Positions 4,636 to 5,454 of a stretch of 5,454 nt of DNA are shown here, one piece after another. A model generated the notes under the pieces. That model ran no database searches, was not told the origin of the DNA, and worked only from the letters and a program-made list of their open reading frames with translations. The position numbers were made by a program, and so were the translations under genes. Position 1 is the stretch's first letter. Every line of letters begins with the position of its first letter. Location of the stretch: NCBI GenBank assembly GCA_038231495.1, contig JBBRLG010000504.1:1-5454 (forward strand). Direction: 5' to 3'. The DNA comes from JBBRLG01 sp038231495 (GTDB taxonomy: Bacteria; Planctomycetota; Planctomycetia; Gemmatales; Gemmataceae).

Positions 4636-5130
4636 ATGGACGAAGCCTCGATCACTCAATACAGCACTGACACGTTTGACGGCATCGATGTCGTCGTCGC
4701 CTCGCGCGACGCTGGGTCTCCTGAAGTCGCATGGGGTGATTCCTTCTTTAGCTACGACCCTGGCCGCCAGCTTCCGCCTAATCGCCGGTTCCCGTTCGCC
4801 ACGATCGTGACCAAAGACTATGGTGATTTTGACTGCGCCTCCCAGCTGAATCGCCCGGGAGTGTTCCGCCTCAACATCGGCGTCAGCAAGGACACCTACC
4901 GTTCCTTGTTTGGCTCCCAACCGTCCCCGCCCGGGCCGGCCGGTGTTGTAAACACGGGCCATGACTTCACCGCCTTGGACCAGCTCATGCCGCACCCTGT
5001 ATATGCACCGCAGTCTTGGGTCTGCGTGCTCAACCCCAGCGTGGCAACATTCCAGGCCGTGCGGCCCTTGCTGGCCGAGGCTTATCAGCTGGCTGTCAGC
5101 AGGTACGCTAAACGCGAGACCCGTGGATGA
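4636..5130 (+). CDS. DUF6194 family protein, function unknown
   Basis: The protein has 164 residues and matches my memory of DUF6194 along its length: EVAWGDSFFSYDP (30-42), PFATIVTKDYGDFD (53-66), SQLNRPGVFRLNIGVSKDTYRSLFG (69-93), FTALDQLMPHPVYAPQSWVCVLNP (111-134) and a last helix (TFQAVRPLLAEAYQLAV). The family is known mainly from actinobacteria and has no established activity. The protein looks cytosolic, with no signal peptide or membrane segment. I choose ATG 4636 because family members begin with a short stretch like MDEAS.T.Y before FDGIDVV; the only nearby ribosome-like sequence is a weak GGAAA. An earlier GTG at 4573 would lie inside the attC site and is unlikely. No promoter of its own is visible, so expression may come from the upstream operon. 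The stop is 1 base before the next attC-like GCCGAACC. Confidence 0.85.
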   Translation: MDEASITQYSTDTFDGIDVVVASRDAGSPEVAWGDSFFSYDPGRQLPPNRRFPFATIVTKDYGDFDCASQLNRPGVFRLNIGVSKDTYRSLFGSQPSPPGPAGVVNTGHDFTALDQLMPHPVYAPQSWVCVLNPSVATFQAVRPLLAEAYQLAVSRYAKRETRG

Positions 5131-5131
5131 G

Positions 5132-5198
5132 GCCGAACCAGCCACCCCAGCAAACCAACGGGGGCCCGTTCTTTAGGACCGCTGACGCAATAATGGCC
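5132..5198 (+). other. Degenerate or interrupted attC-like site after the DUF6194 gene
   Basis: GCCGAACC (5132-5139), identical to the R'' ends of the other two sites, starts one base after the stop codon. Downstream, CAGC (5148-5151) can pair with GCTG (5181-5184) and AACGG (5157-5161) with CCGTT (5166-5170), so a short attC-like fold is possible. The expected R' GTTCGGC is missing; at its place is TAATGGCC, which keeps only GGCC. The site is either decayed, or its true right half lies beyond the palindrome that begins at 5204. The inner AACGG/CCGTT hairpin followed by CTTT might also help end transcription. Confidence 0.45.
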
Positions 5199-5203
5199 TA
5201 CAA

Positions 5204-5454
5204 TCTCGCCGGACAGGCGCAATTCCCTACCGCGAAGCGGTTGCACAACCGAGCCGGGGGTCGCGTACGCGCGCACCCCCGGAACGCAACCGGCGACGGC
5301 CAACCCTGAAAGGGTTGCACAGCGCTCTTGTGTAACCCTTTCAGGGTAGAAAAAGGGGTTGATGGGCATCCGGTCCCGGGGGTGCGCGAGTAAGCGACCC
5401 CCGGCTCGGTTGTGGAACCGCTTCGCGGTAGGGAATTGCGCCTGTCCGGCGAGA
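5204..5454. repeat. Large palindromic element with 79-bp arms, nested hairpin (MITE-like)
   Basis: The arms 5204-5282 and 5376-5454 are 79 bp each and complementary except at three positions (left-arm 5243, 5265 and 5269). The centre contains a second near-perfect dyad, 5303-5321 with 5329-5347 (19 bp, one mismatch, 7-nt loop), reading ACCCTGAAAGGGTT on the left. The right arm ends exactly at the window edge, so the element may be longer. No credible gene is inside; the open frames across it are by-products of the palindrome. The structure fits a non-autonomous transposon-like repeat or a dispersed REP-type element. I have a vague memory of similar GGTTGTG/CCGCTTCGCGGTAGGG sequences in Gemmata-like genomes. 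This covers most of the gene-free stretch to the right of the DUF6194 gene. Confidence 0.88.

Noticed and set aside
5085..5369. Minus-strand open frame across the right-edge palindrome (and a plus-strand one at 5127-5309)
   Set aside because: They overlap the end of the DUF6194 gene and the palindrome arms, with no ribosome site or recognisable protein features.

Overview
The window is GC-rich bacterial DNA that most resembles a planctomycete of the Gemmata type. This is inferred from three things: a secreted PDZ/M6-type metalloprotease, a small DUF5681-like protein with a GRFAPGN..GGPGNP signature, and several long palindromic intergenic repeats, including one built of CACGGAA units that I associate with such genomes. 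No rRNA or marker gene is present, so the lineage is not proven.

Left half (1-3064): all genes are on the minus strand. The window opens with the first 17 codons of a gene whose start reads as a signal peptide. A G-tract/C-tract inverted repeat (84-221) follows. Next is a 620-residue exported metalloprotease with two PDZ domains and a HEFGHMLGLPD zinc motif (227-2089). A 148-bp palindrome of CACGGAA units (2158-2305) precedes a 225-residue DUF5681-like protein (2387-3064).

Right half (3277-5199): gene direction switches to plus and the layout becomes that of integron gene cassettes. A good sigma70-type promoter (3277-3305) leads to a right-half attC-like sequence ending in GTTCGGC (3412-3418). 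Then come an unknown 135-residue protein (3438-3845), a left-half attC (3859-3892), an extended -10 promoter, a two-gene HicA-like toxin-antitoxin-type pair (3997-4221 and 4245-4490), a complete attC site (4493-4591), a DUF6194 protein (4636-5130), and another attC-like left half starting two bases after its stop. The same GCCGAACC heptamer-plus-C follows the stop of the unknown protein, the second gene of the pair and the DUF6194 gene. No integrase gene is visible, so this is either the interior of an integron array or an integrase-less attC cluster.

Right edge (5204-5454): a very large palindrome with 79-bp arms (3 mismatches) encloses a second 19-bp hairpin. It ends flush with the window edge and abuts the last attC-like remnant, as if a MITE-like element had landed in or beside it.

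The main point of interest is the cassette region. It combines one intact attC, three decayed or partial ones, a mobile toxin-antitoxin-like pair with its own promoter, and two little-known genes, all next to palindromic repeats.
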